Shown: piece by piece, positions 6,857 to 7,157 of the stretch
Position numbering within the stretch: the first letter of the stretch is position 1
Layout: every line of letters begins with the position of its first letter
Assembly: GCA_024278285.1 (NCBI GenBank)
Contig: JAJRTM010000023.1
Span: forward strand, 1-7,157
Direction of reading: 5' to 3'
Length of the DNA: 7,157 nucleotides
DNA from: Planctomycetota bacterium
GTDB taxonomy: Bacteria; Planctomycetota; Planctomycetia; Planctomycetales; Planctomycetaceae
Notes under the pieces: generated by a model
Database searches by the model: none
Seen by the model: the letters and a program-made list of their open reading frames with translations, nothing else
What the model was told of the DNA's origin: nothing
Program-made: the position numbers and the translations under genes

Positions 6857-6974
6857 CTTGTTTAACGGCAAGCCAAAGGCGACTGCGTAAACAGATATGC
6901 TTTGCTTAAAAAGTGCCGATTTTAACACCGACCTATTGTTCAGCATTTTTTTTATTTTTGACCGTGTGTAGTCT
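6857..6974. other. Gap between ABC ATPase and permease genes
   Basis: These 118 AT-rich bases contain no gene. A T-run at 6946-6953 is not preceded by a GC-rich stem, so I do not call a terminator. The spacing is longer than usual within such transporter operons and could hold a weak promoter for the permease, but no good pair of hexamers is evident. Confidence 0.5.
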
Positions 6975-7157
6975 ATGAAAAACGATAAACATTTAACACG
7001 AAATTTCATCAAGAGTCAGCTAGGGAATGGATTAAAAATGGCATTCCCCCCTTTTCTCTGCATGCTTATCGGACTTGTTTGCTGGGATTTTCTGATTCGC
7101 TTCGGCAACATTGATCGTTATTTGCTGCCGACGCCCTGGGCGGTGATTGAAGTTCTC
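6975..7157 (+). CDS. ABC transporter permease, SsuC/TauC-like (5' part only)
   Basis: The first 61 codons are present and the frame is open to the window edge. An in-frame TAG at 6969-6971 makes the ATG at 6975-6977 the first available start; the ribosome site is weak. A basic N-terminus (about 20 residues) leads into a hydrophobic helix at about 23-43, then the segment RYLLPTPWAVIEVL. That segment matches the pattern of a leucine-proline-x-proline after the first helix typical of nitrate/sulfonate/taurine-class permeases of the BPD-transp-1 superfamily. The protein would sit in the inner membrane and form the channel driven by the ATPase encoded just upstream. The conserved EAA loop that contacts the ATPase would lie outside the window, so the family call rests on the N-terminus plus context. 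Confidence 0.8.
   Translation, partial: MKNDKHLTRNFIKSQLGNGLKMAFPPFLCMLIGLVCWDFLIRFGNIDRYLLPTPWAVIEVL

Noticed and set aside
6946..6959. T-rich run as an intrinsic terminator after the ABC ATPase gene
   Set aside because: No GC-rich stem precedes it, and the permease of the same transporter follows, so termination here is unlikely.

Overview
The window looks like chromosomal DNA of a planctomycete. The main reason is the gene on its left: a very long membrane-anchored Hanks-type Ser/Thr kinase with a large extracytoplasmic part. It lies next to a MoxR-type AAA+ ATPase of the kind common in Gimesia/Planctomyces-like genomes. By eye the base composition is moderate in GC. The genus is an inference; no rRNA or other marker gene is present.

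Layout. Positions 1-3180, minus strand, are one unbroken reading frame of 1060 codons. It starts at 3180 and leaves the window at its 3' end: kinase domain, Lys/Ser-rich linker, one transmembrane helix, charged and Asn/Gln-rich stalk, then more than 500 residues that resemble a beta-helix, with an internal repeat. Positions 3388-4401, minus strand, encode a complete MoxR ATPase, followed after 207 bases by the kinase. Positions 4402-4796 are a divergent non-coding region. It holds a candidate promoter for the ATPase, a REP-like palindromic element bounded by GGCGAGCCG/CGGCTCGCC, and a nested hairpin just ahead of pepT. Positions 4797-6032, plus strand, encode peptidase T. It overlaps by 4 bases (ATGA) an ABC transporter ATPase of the nitrate/sulfonate/taurine class (6029-6856). 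After a 118-base gap the matching permease begins at 6975 and runs off the right edge.

How the parts may work together. The right-hand genes look like a peptidase plus importer transcription unit: PepT removes N-terminal residues from tripeptides in the cytoplasm, and the ABC ATPase would power uptake through the partial permease. The substrate cannot be read from the sequence, and the binding protein is not in the window. The left-hand genes pair a MoxR chaperone-like ATPase with a transmembrane kinase, which suggests envelope sensing or assembly; this is inference from order and orientation only.

I see no mobile element gene, CRISPR array, tRNA or rRNA. The least ordinary items are the duplicated module in the kinase ectodomain, the Trp in its glycine-rich loop, the palindromic element in the divergent region and the translational coupling of pepT to a transporter ATPase. 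I do not see convincing evidence of a wholly new system.
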